Shown here in pieces: positions 27,683-41,676 of a DNA stretch of 64,000 bases (its first letter is position 1; each line of letters starts with the position of its first letter). The DNA is from Anas platyrhynchos (Eukaryota > Chordata > Aves > Anseriformes > Anatidae). The translations under genes and the position numbers were made by a program. Under the pieces are notes generated by a model. The model was not told where the DNA came from. It saw only the letters and a list, made by a program, of their open reading frames with translations, and searched no databases. The stretch spans positions 102,190,501 to 102,254,500 of the forward strand of contig NC_092589.1 of assembly GCF_047663525.1 (NCBI RefSeq). The letters are read 5' to 3'.

Positions 27683-28066
27683 AGTAGAGAGCTGGGGTTG
27701 TTCAGCCTGGAGAAGAGAAGGTTCCAGAAAGACCTTACAGCAGCCTTCCAGTACCTAAAGGTGGGCCTACAGGAAAGCTGGGGAGGGACTCTTTGTCAGG
27801 GGGTGTAGTGATAAGACAAGAAATCATGGCTTTAACTAAAAGAGGTGAGATAAGGAAGAAATTCTTCACTCAGAGGGTGATGAGGCACTGGTACGGGTTG
27901 CCCAGAGAAGCTGTGGATGCCCCATCCCTGGAGGTGTTCAAGGCCAGGCTGGATGGGGCTTTGGGCAACCTGGTCTGGTGGGAGGTGTCCCTGCCCATGG
28001 CAGGGGCATTGGAACTAGGTGATCTTTAAAGTCTCTTCCAACCCAAACCATTCCATGATTCTGTGA
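27683..28066 (+). mobile_element. CR1 LINE, 3' end fragment, sense on +
   Basis: Reads as the CR1 ORF2 C-terminus ([14 protein letters not shown]-like, then RVMRHWYGLPREAVDAPSLE and VFKARLDGALGNL) and ends with the typical 3' end CCATGATTCTGTGAT. Sense with the host gene. Confidence 0.93.
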
Positions 28067-30871
28067 TTTTCAAACACAGTCTTATTACAGTTAAAATCAG
28101 AGTAGTGCATCAAGATAATTTATTCTGCTTATGTGACAAATCCTTGCTGAAAGAATTGTATTGGTTATTTATAAATGTACTAATTTTAAGACCACTGTAA
28201 CATACAGAAAACTGTAATCATCTAATCCACCTTCTAGAGTATTCCAATTTCTTCAAATAATTTTAACACACTTCTGTTAATTCTCTCATGAACAATTATA
28301 TTAATTGAACAACATTCCACATCTACAGTTGTTTTTGCTGTTGTGTAAAACACTTTAAAAACTAAATGTTTTATTCAAGTGTTTCAAGTATATATAATAA
28401 TTTGAAAAAAAATATCATTCCCCAAGTCAGTGTCATGCATTGCCATCTAGTGTACATTTAAAATACTGCAGTGTGGTCATATTTGGTCCCCAGGTACTAT
28501 TCGGTAAATTGAATAGCTTGTGCTATTGGTAGATTAATAATATTTTTTTTTGTTAAGTTAAAACAATTCAACAATGGTATAAAGCAAAAGCTGACTATAT
28601 TATTCTTGTTAACCTGTTTCTTTGCCCAACAAACTTCAGTAGTATTTAGGGAATAGTCTTGTCAGAATTGACTCTTCAAAATAAAAAAAAAAAATACTTT
28701 GAACAGATGTTGGACCTATGTCTCTTTAAATCTAATTCAGCTATACTCAAATTCAGTTTGGTTTATTTCTTGTCATCTCTCTTCTCTGTCACTTATCTGA
28801 CCTAAGGAATTCTGTTCATGATTTTTGTCTTTTTAAATACATTATATGGCCTCTTTAGTTTCACAGCTGAACATCTCATTAAATTATTGAGGTGGAGGAG
28901 TAGATTGTTTTGAAGGTAGCGAATGAGGTGTAAATAAGTGTTTTAACCAGACTTGCACAAGAAACCAATTAGTCATAAGTCTCCTTTACCCTGGGACCAT
29001 TTCTTTTACTAAATTCTGCCTGCTACAGTTCAGTAGCAGTTTAAGGCAGTCTTACTGCTAGTAAGACTATATGTATATTTTCTATTCATCACCTTTCCCT
29101 TGGACAACCTTTCTTAAACGTATTCTTGCTCTTCTCCATACACCACTATTGGAATTTAAGTGACAGAAACAAAGACATGGTGGATCTCAGTCACAGCAAC
29201 TGAATCAGCTTTTACATTTTCATGTGAACAAGGGGCAACTTAAGGGAGGAGGTAGAAATACAGCAGGAAGGGAAGGGGAGACCACTTAACATGCATCGCT
29301 ACAGACTTTCATTTATAAGAACCGTGGGCTTAAGTCACTGTGAAACTGTACCCTGAATATAGCAGCATGAGAGAACATTCATTTAAAATGCAACTGATGA
29401 TGTGCATTGCTTCATTTCAACAATATAATTGCAAAATGTCTGTCATTTTACTAAATCACCATGGAAGTGTCTTAAGAACTTTTTAAAGTTCTTTTCATCT
29501 GAGCTAAAATTGCTTTTGACATTATCTTACAAGACTTTTACCTCTCTGAGGAATAAATACTTAAGTACTTTCCATATATATTATAAATGCACTCTAATTA
29601 AGAGCATATTTTGCATTTTGTAAGATTTTTTTGTCAGTGTTGTTTTAGCTTTTGTAGAGTTTGCCCTTAGTAAAAACAAAAGCATTAGAATTGTTTTTCA
29701 TTTGGGTCTAAATACAATTAAAACTACACTTGAAGAAGGAGCTAGCACCTTGTGCTAATGGTGCAAGGGACTGATGCATAAGGACTTTGGTTGCATAAGG
29801 AGAAAGACTGCATGAATCATGTCTTTTGCCTAACTGTGCTGCAGTACGACACTCTGGATTCATAATGCTGTGAATCTCTGCTTTCATAACCCTTCTTCAA
29901 ATGCACTAGGTAGAGAGGAAGGGCGAGTTATCCATCCTCTTCTCCCAAGTTACGGCCTTCATGAGCTATACTGTTTGTAATAACTAAAGCTGATTTGTAA
30001 TCTGTGGTTTCTGAACCTAATATTAGCATTCTACACATCATGATCATTTATGTTTATTTCTAAATATCTCATAACTGATTTTTAAGTACTTAAAGTGAGG
30101 AGGAAAAAACACAAATGTGTAATGCAGTAACCATTAAAGGAAATACAGTTACACTGCAGTGCATCAGGGGAAAACAAACCCCACTTGCCATTTTTGTGCA
30201 GGTAGATCCAGTGGCTTAATACAATATTTTTTTGGATGATTATATCTAATGTTAGCTCTGAATTTTTTCGTAATTAAAGAAATACTGAATTATTAAACAA
30301 TACCAATTCTCATTCGTATCCTGAATTGTGTAACTTTAATTCTTCTTTTGGGATTTCTTATGAAGGTGTGGAAAATCTGAAGGGTCACAATTTGTAGAAG
30401 TTAAATACTGTGATAATATATCAACGGTACCTTTAAGTCTTAAGATCACAAGCTGACTGGTTTTGTTTTGGTTTTACTGCCAGTACTTAATATTTCTTAC
30501 TCATCCCAACCAAAACTTGTATTAAACAAGATTCCACTCTTCTGAGAGGGTTTCTCATTTATCATTCTCACAGACAATTGTTCTTTTACCATGTCCCAGT
30601 AGCAAAGCAGGGAATTAAAATCTGGTCTTCAGTAGATAAGACTAAATATCATGTACTTTACAATATGCTCCTTCAGAAGGAATTGTCAAATAAGGTGCTT
30701 TTGTAACATACAATGGGTGGCATATTTCTGTGTCACCTGGCAGTATACAGGATACCCCAGAAATCTACTACTGCTTCTGTGATAAATAAGTGGGGGGGAG
30801 TATACACATATAAAACTTACCGCATGCAGTAAGTTTCATGTGCATGTACTGAAGCAATTACAAGATGAATC

Positions 30872-30965
30872 AGAATCACAGAATCGTTTAGGTTGGAAGA
30901 GACTTCCAAGATCACCTAGTCCAACCTCTGACCTAACACTAACCAGTCCTTCACTAAACCATATG
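30872..30965 (-). mobile_element. CR1 LINE 3' terminus, short
   Basis: Starts with the reverse-oriented CR1 3' end (AATCACAGAATCGTTTAGGT) and stays near-identical to the first ~90 bp of the copy at 35104, so both belong to one subfamily. 5' truncated after about 94 bp. Confidence 0.9.
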
Positions 30966-33367
30966 AAATTGTATTTAGAAGCAAGTCTGGATGCTCTCAA
31001 AACGCTTTACTGTTTCATGCTGGGCTCAGCCTTGCCTGTGCTCAGGTGTGGTTTTAGACCTACGTGACTTTATCTCTTGTCATCTCCTAGAAGAAATGGG
31101 CCCCATTCCTGTGACAGGCACTGCAGGGCATGGGGTAAATACACACAGGTGCTGTGTGAGGTACCATCACATAGAAACAAAGTGCAATATGTTTCCTGAT
31201 CCTCAAATACAGTGCATAGGCTTAGTGCCTCACCTCTACTCTCACATTTTAGGGGGTGTGAACCTTTACATACTCCTAGTTATAATACACATATAATGCA
31301 CATAATACATAATACAATGCTTGATAGGGAATGCAAAAGGGGAAGAAGGTTTGTTTGCCTGACTAGGCCAAGCCTGGCCCTGCAGCGCAGACCTCCAAGA
31401 TGTTATTTGTCTGCTTGTTCCTACCAAGGTTGGCTCGTTACCTATGCTAGGCAGCCTGTGATGTTATAATTGGGCAAACAGTGCCCCCTCGTGCAGCCTA
31501 TGCTGGCCAAGACTTTCCTTCAGTCAGTTCATACTGAGCTGACAGAAGCACTTTTCTTTCAACTTAACCATAAGGTCTCCAGGGAATTGTGTGGGGGATG
31601 TGAGTGCAACAGCCCTGTCCCTCACAGTTCTGCTGCACGCCTTTGTCACATGGACTAAGCTGGAGTGTACGTGAGAGTGACCACCAGGAAAGGGACTGCT
31701 TTAGACTACAGAATAGAAGACATTGAGCACAAAAGCTAGAATTTGATGTAATAAAATTATTTGTCCAGTAAGTACATTGTTATTCACAAAGGGATAAAAC
31801 TCAAAGTCACAGACAATCTTTTGTTTATTTATAAATGATACTCTTGCAAAGATTAGTAGCTAATAAATTAAATAAATAACTAAATAAATATAGTGTGGCT
31901 GGGCAACCAGTTCAGAGGAGCCTTGTTCCATGAATTTTATGCAATACCTAACACTGTTGGACTTCGTGATCAAACAAGTCCTGTAGCAAGAGCTGTTACA
32001 GTGAAAATTGAGTTTGTCCTGTAATAAATTCATGAGGAATTTTGGTAGTATAAATTACATAGTGTTTGAGTTGTGAATGCTAAATGAATCGGAATTTAAA
32101 CAAATATATTGTTGCCCGTATGGCCTGTTGTCTTTGCTCTGAACTCTTGCCATTACCACTAATGAACATGGACATGTCATGGCATACTAGAGTTGGAATA
32201 CTTCATATGCTATATGCTAGATGTTCAAATTTAATAGTTACATGTGTAATATACAAGTTGCTTGCAAATGAAGGGTCCTGCAAAGTGCTCCTGGGGTTGT
32301 TTAAGCCAGTCTCTATTATCATAGGCTATGTAATTGCTCTCATATGTAGCTAAGACTCTAAATACTTCTCATGTTTTTTGTGTATATGAAAAAATCAGTA
32401 TGTTCCAAAGAGTGACCTGATGCCTGGGACAAATAGGGCTCAGTCACTTTAAATACAATCTCAGAAAAAGAAATACATTATACCTGGGGCATGCGGCCTC
32501 CTCAGACTAAGGAGGAGATGAGGAATAAGTACATTTAGCAGTAGCTGGGATCACATCAGCAATGAGTTAAAAAGCACTGTAACAAAAAAAAAAAAAAAGG
32601 CATGGTACAGAGTATCCCGAGATGTCTGTGCCATTTTAAAAGATTGTTCTTTGATATATTTTGCTTCTGAACACCTACCACAAGTTCTTGTATGAAGGTG
32701 AAGGGCAAAACTGCCAGGAAGCACCAGGTCAGTACAGCACATAGCCTTCTGTCTCTGCAAATGCCTGTTTTTTATAAACAAATGCATATTTTCCCTGCCT
32801 CTGCTCTGAATTGATCAAAGAAGCTGTAGCTGAGACTGGTGCAACCTTGTGCCCTGTGGATGTACCCACCACATGTGTTTCCCTTGGCCACTAGTTTTTC
32901 ATCTGAAAACATGGAAGACATTTTAGTTTCCGTAACATTACTTTGTGTTTTTCACAAGTTAAAAGCATGTGCACAAACAGTTCCCAAAGCTTCTCAACAC
33001 AAACTATGTAATCATACATATACTGTAAACATGTGACACTTCTCATGTACTTCTCATGTGACACCTGAGTCACATGCAAGGCTTTTGACTCTCATCCTAA
33101 ATCATAATCCATGCGGGAGAGTAAATGTGGGTTTTTTTGAATGAAATGAAAGAACGAAGTAAAGAGATTCATTCTCCTGGCATTGAGCTACAAATAGAAC
33201 ATGATCCAGTTGCAAAATAAATAAAGGAAGGTCCCTGTTTTAAGCAGTTCCAGTATAACTGATAATAGCCTACAGTGATAGGCAGAAATTCTGTCCCATT
33301 CACAAGTTGCAATTATTTTGATTCTGTTTACATATATCTTTAAAAAGAAGGCTACATAAAGGCCTGA

Positions 33368-33407
33368 GCTTAAGTATCTGGTGCTGCGCTTAAGTATCTG
33401 GTTGTGT
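33368..33407. repeat. 20-nt tandem duplication before a TRAPPC12 acceptor
   Basis: Two copies of GCTTAAGTATCTGGT begin at 33368 and 33388, period 20. The second copy ends about 20 bp before the AG of the next exon, so the duplication covers the region where a branch point would be expected. Confidence 0.85.
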
Positions 33408-33423
33408 GCTTTTCACCCCTCAG

Positions 33424-33522
33424 GACTATGTGCTTGCTGTAGATGCTTATCACTCTGTCATCAAATATTACCCACAGCAAGAGCCTCAGCTGCTGAGCGG
33501 AATTGGAAGGATTTTCCTTCAG
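33424..33522 (+). CDS. TRAPPC12: TRAPPC12 coding exon 4 of 7 in window
   Basis: Acceptor CACCCCTCAG, donor CTTCAG|GTATGT, exactly 33 codons. Encodes [17 protein letters not shown], then [16 protein letters not shown], matching human with few changes. Phase 0 at both ends. Confidence 0.96.
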
Positions 33523-34329
33523 GTATGTATTTGGTTCTAAATATGCTAGGTAATGTTGCTATTGACAGCTATATAGTGAATAATTGTTGCATTTAGAACG
33601 AGAGCTAAAACTGTATCAAATTGTAGAGGCAGTGGACAAAACTAAAAAACTTTCACCGTGTGATATTAGATAATGCTAGGAAATACGAAGCACTAATTTT
33701 AAAATTACATGTGTATATATTAGTGAATAAAAAAGTTGCTATAGAAAATTATGCTAATCATTTAATCAAAAATCAACATTGTACGCTTACTGAAAGTGAA
33801 GAGGCCCAGATCTGATGTACAGCCAGCCTTTAGCTGTTTCCTTACTATAAATGGGAAATGGGGATGAGAGAAATGGAGAATTCAGAGGCTACCACAAAGA
33901 AATGTTAAGAAGCACTCTAATTCTGCCAGCAATCACCTGACCTCTGAAACAGAAATTCACGTGTGATAAAGAAACAGTGAGTGCATTTTAGTCTCTAGTA
34001 TTTATTGTGTGTTTCTAATAGACTCTGTTTGCTGGCTGACCTGTCCAAAATTGCCATTTAAATAACACATTAAAGAATTTCAAAAGTGGAAAGCTGTCTG
34101 ACCTTACCCTCTACAATATTGACCAAAAAAAAAAAAAAAAAAAAAAATTAAAGGTAAAAGTGGTAAATAAATCCTAGGAGCACTTCAGGAAAATAACATG
34201 TTCCCAGACAAACAGCACAGTGTTTTGCAGGCTCCTGTTAGAAAAGAGGAGTTATACTATTCTCCCTGACCACTATGGATAGAACAAAAGGTAGCATAAA
34301 AAGTGCAGCAGGGGAGAGTGTGTTTTCTA

Positions 34330-34490
34330 ATAGTAAGGGTATTTAAGAATTCTGGAATGAGTTTTCCAGGGAGGTTGTGTAATATACACCATTTGAGAGC
34401 TTTAAGGGGACTTCCACACATTTGTCACAAACATCTTCAGTAATGCTAGTCCTGGTTTTGAACAAAAAGTTGATTTCATGAAGGTCCCCA
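34330..34490 (+). mobile_element. Ancient CR1 3'-region fragment
   Basis: Resembles the CR1 ORF2 C-terminal block (HWNRLPREVVES...): TTCTGGAATGAGTTTTCCAG, then GGGAGGTTGTG and a GAGAGCTTTAAGGGG block, ending in a GAAGGTCCCC-like sequence. Decayed; boundaries approximate. Confidence 0.5.
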
Positions 34491-35103
34491 CCTGAAGGCT
34501 GCCTGGTTTGCATGGTTTTATGCTCCTGAAATAGTTTAGTTTCCTTCCTTTTGATAGATTTATTTTACCCAGTAGTGAGTTTTCTTCTCCTTCCGTCTCT
34601 CAAGCTTAAAATTAGACACTGTACCAGGAAGCCTCACCAAAAATATGAGCGCATCCTCCTATGAAACATAAATTGCTAGCTTGTTTACCAAAGGGACCTT
34701 CTTCAGAGAAAATATTTTTCTTTTCTCAGATAGCAATGTATGTGACATGCACTTAGGTGAAATACCTGTTTCCTTCTAGGAATCCCCTTTCTGTCCCCCT
34801 TCCAATAAAACTTCTTTGTCCTTAAGCCAGCTTTCACATCCCTTTCCTTCAGCCTGCGTGATTCACTAGCCAGTAGTTTTCAATCCTCCCCACAGCAACC
34901 CATTGTGTTGGGGCTGTTTTCTGACACATTTTGGTCTGATGTGTTCAAGTTGTCTGTGATCTCTGGCTTTGACCCAGAAACAGCTTGTGTATTGACTAAG
35001 CACAGGTCCTACGCTAGTACCAGGCTATTGTGTTCCCGTTTTCATGCTTATTGACAGCTTCTGCTTGTGAGCAGTGAGCACCTGTCTTAATTTTCCGTGG
35101 ACT

Positions 35104-36229
35104 AACACAGAATCATAGAATCACAGAATCGTCTAGGTTGGAAGAGACCTTCAAGATCACCTAGTCCAACCTCTGACCTAACAGTAACCAGTCCTTCTCT
35201 AAACCATATCACTAAGCTCTACATCTAAACGTCTTTTAAAGACCTCCAGGGATGGTGACTCCACCACTTCTCTGGCAGCCCATTCCAATGTCTAACAATC
35301 CTTTCAGTAAAGAAGTTGTTCCTAATATCCAACCTAAACCTCCCCTGGCACAACTTTAGCCCATTTCTCCTCGTACTGTCACCAGGCATGTGGGAGAACA
35401 GACCAACCCCCACCTCACTACAGCCTCCTTTAATGTACCTGTAGAGAGCGATAAGGTCACCCCTGAGCCTCCTTTTCTCCAGGCTGAACAAGCACAGCTC
35501 CCTCAGCCGCTCCTCGTAGGACTTGTTCTCCAGGCCCCTCACCAGCTTCGTCGCCCTTCTCTGGACCCGCTCAAGCACCTCGATGTCCTTCTTGTAGCGA
35601 GGGGCCCAAAACTGAACACAGTACTCGAGGTGCGGCCTCACCAGAGCCAAGTACAGGGGGACGATCACCTCCCTAGCCCTGCTGGTCACACTGTTTCTGA
35701 TACAAGCCAGGATGCCGTTGGCCTTCTTGGCCACCTGAGCACACTGCTGGCTCATATTCAGCCGACTATCCACCAATACTCCCAGGTCCTTCTCCGCCTG
35801 GCAGCTTTCCAACCACTCATCTCCCAGCCTGCTTGGGGTTATTGCGCCCCAGGTGGAGGACTCGGCACTTGGCCTTATTGAACTTCATGCAGTTGACCTC
35901 AGCCCATCGTTCCAGCCTATCCAGATCCTCCTGCAGAGCCTTCCTACCCTCGAGCAGATCGACACACGCACCTAACTTGGTGTCATCTGCAAACTTACTG
36001 AGGGTGCCCTCGATCCCCTCATCCAGATCATCAATGAAGATATTAAAGAGGACCGGCCCCAGCAACGAGTCCTGGGGAATGCCACTAGTAACCGGTCTCC
36101 AACTGGATTTGACTCCATTCACCATGACTCTTTGGGCCTAGCTATCCAGCCAGTTTTTAACTCAACGAAGCATATGCCAGTCCAAACCGTGAGCAGCCAG
36201 TTTCTTGAGGAGAATGCTGTGGGAAATTG
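35104..36229 (-). mobile_element. CR1 LINE, well preserved 3' portion of ORF2
   Basis: Begins at the low end with CR1 3' octamer repeats (AATCATAG, AATCACAG). On the minus strand two long open stretches remain, about 195 codons (35225-35812) and 102 codons (35817-36125), separated by a frameshift near 35815. Visible domains are the reverse-transcriptase boxes [15 protein letters not shown] and KFADDTKLG and the C-terminal [13 protein letters not shown] and [19 protein letters not shown]. Upstream, stops occur within the region WHMLR*VKNWLDS*AQR. One of the youngest copies here, but not intact. Confidence 0.95.
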
Positions 36230-36340
36230 AAATGTTGTGGGAAAAGGAGTGATGACACTCGGCACTTGCAGGGCAAGCAGGTGATCAGACCCAGTCAGCA
36301 TGGGTTTATGAAAGGCAGGTGCTGCTGGAAGTAAGTCTGA
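36230..36340 (+). mobile_element. Inverted 5' segment of the adjacent CR1
   Basis: The + strand contains the CR1 segment SQHGFMKGR (about 36294-36322) preceded by the usual GGCAAGCAGGTGATCAGA context. In the element this lies just upstream of the ISHSILLKKL block that ends the minus-oriented copy at ~36229. Orientation therefore flips at the junction. End position is approximate. Confidence 0.75.
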
Positions 36341-36688
36341 CCTCTCGTTTTCGGCTAATTTTACAAACTCTGGAGAAAATTACAACAAAAGAGCCAAATG
36401 AGGAGGTGTGGCACCACTACTCTACAGTACATGAGTGCTCCACAAACACAGCTGAAAATCACTGCCCTAGATAAAACTGTACATGGTGTTGGTGTTCTTT
36501 TTTGTAATCTTAGTGTGGCTCTTCAGATACCTTGTTTGATAACAGACGTTACCCAGTCGTCTTGGTACCAAACAATTAGATAATGGACTTCAACATGTTT
36601 TCATGTTCTTATCCTTTGTAGAAGATGTAATCAGCCTGGATTTCTTTTCTTCTTATTGTGGTAACTTTCTCACAATTTTGCTGTCTAG

Positions 36689-37587
<899 letters not shown>

Positions 37588-37675
37588 AGCATTCCTCCAC
37601 CTTGGTCAGAATAATTTTGCAGAAGCTCATCGATTTTTCACAGAAATTTTAAGGATCGACTCATCAAATGCTGTG
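37588..37675 (+). CDS. TRAPPC12: TRAPPC12 coding exon 6 of 7 in window
   Basis: Acceptor CTTTCTAG, donor GCTGTG|GTAAAT. The first base completes an Arg codon (AG|A); then [20 protein letters not shown] and [10 protein letters not shown] second AG two bases downstream would break the frame, so the first is chosen. Confidence 0.95.
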
Positions 37676-39018
37676 GTAAATCTCCAAATTGCTACATTTA
37701 TAATGAACACCTAAATTATTCTTGTAATGCCTTCATACATGTATTTAATAAGTACCCAGAGTATGCTCAGAGCTTTATAGAAAAATTAGATGTGGCCTGT
37801 ATGCCAAAGAGCTTTTAGTATACGTGAGGTTAAGATACAGACAAAGGTGGGAAGTGAAGAACTGGTGAATACTTAGACATGCATGAAGGCATTGCAAATC
37901 ATTATGTTTATGGGACCTTTGCAAAAGTGCTTTTTTTTTTTTTTTTTTTGCATTCACTGTGTTTAGTATAGGCATGCTTGTCAGAAAAAGAAATAGCAGT
38001 TGCCAACATATATAAAAGTAACATGATTTCACAGTGTTGAAGGAATATAATCATTTTTGAAATGACATTTTTAACATGGTGCACATCAGAGCCTTGGATT
38101 CCCATCATAAAAGGAGATCAAAGAAGAGCTGTTTGTTTATTTACTTCTGCTATTTGTACCTGTGGCAGCTTTCAGTGCATGGTCATATAGGAGCATCCCT
38201 GAGAACTCAGACAGCTTATCCCCAAAAGCCTGATCTGAGACGACTTAAAAATGGAGGGGACTGAGTTTAAGAAGCACATGAACTGCATCATTTTGCAGGC
38301 TGTAAAGTAGTATGTACTATAAACTCTGAGAAATCAATAAGGTTTCCTGAAGAGAGAGAGAAAGACTTTTTAAAAGGGTGTATTATTCCTTTATCTGCAG
38401 CTTTCAGATTCTGCAGCTAAACAAGTTATATGACTTTGTACTGGTGGAATCCTTTGTTAACTCATAAAACCTGTTGTTAGGAGAAGAAAATGCACTTGAC
38501 TTGATACCTTAAGATGTATTAGACTGCCCTGTTTGCTGAACTTCCTTCAAGTAAATTGTAGATGCCTTTGTGATAGGTTAATTTCTTCCTGTTGCTTGTG
38601 TGGATTTTCTACACATAAGCCAGAGAGAAAAACACTGTAGAAGATACAGTGAAGTCATTTTTTAAAAAAAAAAAAAGACAGTATGCAGAAGCTTATGTAG
38701 TTTTTGAAATCTGATTCATTTTCCCAATTAACTATCTAATGTTCTATACTATTTATATTACATTTTATACTCTTATCTTTTAGAGTTTGAGTTCTTACAA
38801 GTCAGGGCGTCCTACTAGCACAGGATAACTCTTGAGAAAAGAAGAAAAGGTTAGGATTAGGTGACTGAGAATCTATTTTAGTTGCTTGTGCACACAAAAT
38901 AGTAGTACATAGCACATAATAAATGATTAGACGTCCTTTTTACTTTCTCACTCATCACTTGTAAATATATATATATATATATATACACACATTTATTTAT
39001 GATATATTTTTTCTCTAG
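37676..39018. other. TRAPPC12 last intron, 1.3 kb
   Basis: Contains a T-run (37931-37949), an A-run near 38662-38674, and an (AT)n dinucleotide run at 38964-38985 that ends 33 bp before the last exon. No exon or transposon recognised. Confidence 0.8.
38964..38985. repeat. (AT)11 microsatellite
   Basis: Uninterrupted AT dinucleotides followed by ACACAC, close to the 3' splice site of the final TRAPPC12 exon. Confidence 0.9.
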
Positions 39019-39261
<243 letters not shown>

Positions 39262-39337
39262 ATCATTTCCAACTAATTTTCTCCTGCAAAGCCGATTTTA
39301 AAAGTTGTATATACTTCTTGGTAATGTGTAAATGTAA

Positions 39338-39343
39338 AATAAA
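39338..39343 (+). terminator. TRAPPC12: TRAPPC12 poly(A) signal AATAAA
   Basis: Canonical hexamer 76 bp after the stop codon, first in the 3' flank. Implies a short 3' UTR of roughly 100 nt if used. Confidence 0.75.
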
Positions 39344-39795
39344 ATCTATCCAGTTATAAATAGTCAGTGGCATTCCTACAGAATCTGTGTTGTCTCTAAC
39401 AGCCCTATCACTGTGAAGATTTTGTGCTGACCTAAAGCCAGCTTTATCCCTGCAAGTCTGTTCCTGTCTAGTTATTTCTCATTACAGTACGTATGTGCAT
39501 ATATATATACAAACAGTTACTCCAGTGCTTCCTTTTATAAGAAAAAATGCATTTGACCTTATTTGTCTTGATGACTGTTAGTGTTTTTCAGTAATTAGCG
39601 AGTAAATGATCTGAGATAATTTCATCAGCTAAGTTTACTGACAGAATATCAGTGTGTTATAGAAATTCTGAATGCACATTTATTCAGTTGCTTTTATTGT
39701 GTGTATCTTACTTCCCCCAATCAGAATACTGACTACTAGGCCTTTGTATGTCCACTGCTCTGAAATGAGGTTGCTAGAAAACCACCATACAAAGT

Positions 39796-40073
39796 CACAG
39801 AATGGTTGTTCTTAGAAGGGACCTCTGAAGATCATCTGTGCAGCATCTCAGCTCAAGCAGGGCTACCCAGAACAAGCTGCCCAGGACCATGTCCAGGTGG
39901 CTTTTGAAGACCTCCAGGTAAGGAGACTCCACAACACCCCTGGGCAACCTGTGCCAGTGCTCCATCACCCACACAGTGAAGAAGTGTTTCCTGATATTTA
40001 AACAGAACCTCTTTTGTTCCAATTTGTGCCTTTTGTCCTGGCATTGGCCACTACTGAACAGAGCCTGGCTCCA
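39796..40073 (-). mobile_element. CR1 LINE, 3' end fragment
   Basis: The minus strand reads the CR1 ORF2 C-terminus (FCLNIRKHFFTVWVMEHWHR, LPRGVVESPYLEVFKSHLD) and the 3' end TTCTGTG at the low coordinate. 5' truncated at about 40073. Confidence 0.9.
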
Positions 40074-41676
40074 TAGAACTTGTTCCTTTCTTGCAGTATA
40101 TTGTACAATTTTATTTTTTGTACATATTTTATTTATACATATTTTTATTTATTATTGTACAAATGTACATACAAATCAGTGGCTGAGTATGTACTAATCA
40201 ACTGAAAGAAATTAAATGGTATTTCTGTGGCTAGGCCTCTAGGTTCCATAGCTGAGTCTGAATTAAACTTGTGCAGCACCTGGGTAGACTTGTCCTAAGA
40301 TACCACTACTAACAAAAATGAAAGATTCAGCACCTCCTCTTTCAAATGGGCTTAAGCACCATTTACCTATCTTTAGGAAGCATTAAAATACAGTGAAATA
40401 AAAAGTTATTTCTGCATTACTCTTTATTAGCTTTTACATTTAATTTAAATATTTTTATAATTTTAGATGAAGTTTGAGTAATTGGACAAATTCTTAGTTC
40501 AAGTTGTATAACTGAGTTGAAATCAGTGTCGTTTTCAGGATTTCACAACTGTTAATCTGATCCAATAGTTACTCATTATAAGTAATTTTAGTGTTTTCTC
40601 CAACATAGGTCACTTTTTCTTGTGTGGGGGATTTCTTAGCAGATAGGGAGGGATCCTGGTACATAAACTTCCTCATATTTGAAGGTTTTGAGAGCACTGA
40701 ATGAGTCCAGTTAAATAAATTTATAATGATACATAAATATATAACAGAGATTCCCACGATTTTTGCTTAAGGTCAGCTGTCTCGTTCCATTGTTGTCTGA
40801 TCTACTCACCTCTGCAACTCCAAAAGATGCTTTCAGGAAGCTTGATTTGTCTTTCCCAATTCTAAATGAAATTAGCTGGAGTCATCATCACCCAGCACAC
40901 AGAAGCCATCCACCTCTACAGTCAAGGAAAAAAATGTTTTCTTTTTTGATTCAGCAGTCCCTTACACTCACTGCATGTGTAAATGACAACCTGTATCCAG
41001 ATCAGCAGAGAACAAGAATTTACGGTCCTAGTCAGAGTCAAATAATCATTAAAACAGAAACACCATGAAAACATAATCCCCTGTTCTCTAAGTTTCTCTA
41101 ATTTCTAATTCATACGTATGACATTCATACATTTCAGTATGTTTGCTGTGTTCTCATTAGCAGAAGCTTTTACTCGGATAAAAACATCAGTAGAGGAGAC
41201 TTGGACTGGGTGACCTCCAAGCTCAGTGAGCCATTAAACAAGTGACATCCTGGTAGACTTGCAGAATAATTAAAATTTAAATGCAAAGGCATATCATCAC
41301 TGCAGGATTTATGCAAATTGTTAAATGTTTATAAAAATGCAAGAAATGGTGTCAATGTCACTGGATGGCTTGGGCTTAACATATATAGAAGTGTTTGAAT
41401 TTCCTGTGTTCAGACAACTACACATCTAAATGCTGTGTATGGTTTTTCCTTAGCATTAAAGCTAAGGAAAAAAAAATTGTCCTCAAAACATTAATTACAC
41501 CAGGCAATCCTGTTAAATTCAATGAATTCAGCTGAATTTAATGAGGGTTCCTGGTGTAAATGAGGGCAGCACTCAGTTCTAAAACACAGCAGGCATGTGT
41601 CATCTGGCTAAGTGAGAAAAGCTGCAGAGAGTAGAGCCTGAATGAGATGATTGTTGTATTCGAGTCTTAAAGCTTA

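Larger units (their letters stand above)
26269..33423. other. TRAPPC12 intron, 7.2 kb
   Basis: Contains two CR1 pieces (27683-28066 and 30872-30965). A stretch at 31000-31670 with several overlapping short ORFs has no recognised family. An (AT/A)-rich run lies at 31858-31892, and a 20-nt tandem duplication precedes the next acceptor. Confidence 0.75.
33523..36688. other. TRAPPC12 intron, 3.2 kb
   Basis: Holds an A-run of 23 (34125-34147), an old CR1-like piece near 34330-34490, and the largest and best preserved CR1 of the window (35104-36340). Confidence 0.8.

Noticed and set aside
35390-36141. + strand ORFs of 163 and 102 codons
   Set aside because: Reverse-strand shadows of the CR1 ORF2 copy at 35104-36229.
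41171-41225. CR1-like word GACTGGGTGACCTCCAAG
   Set aside because: Too short and isolated to call a CR1 fragment.
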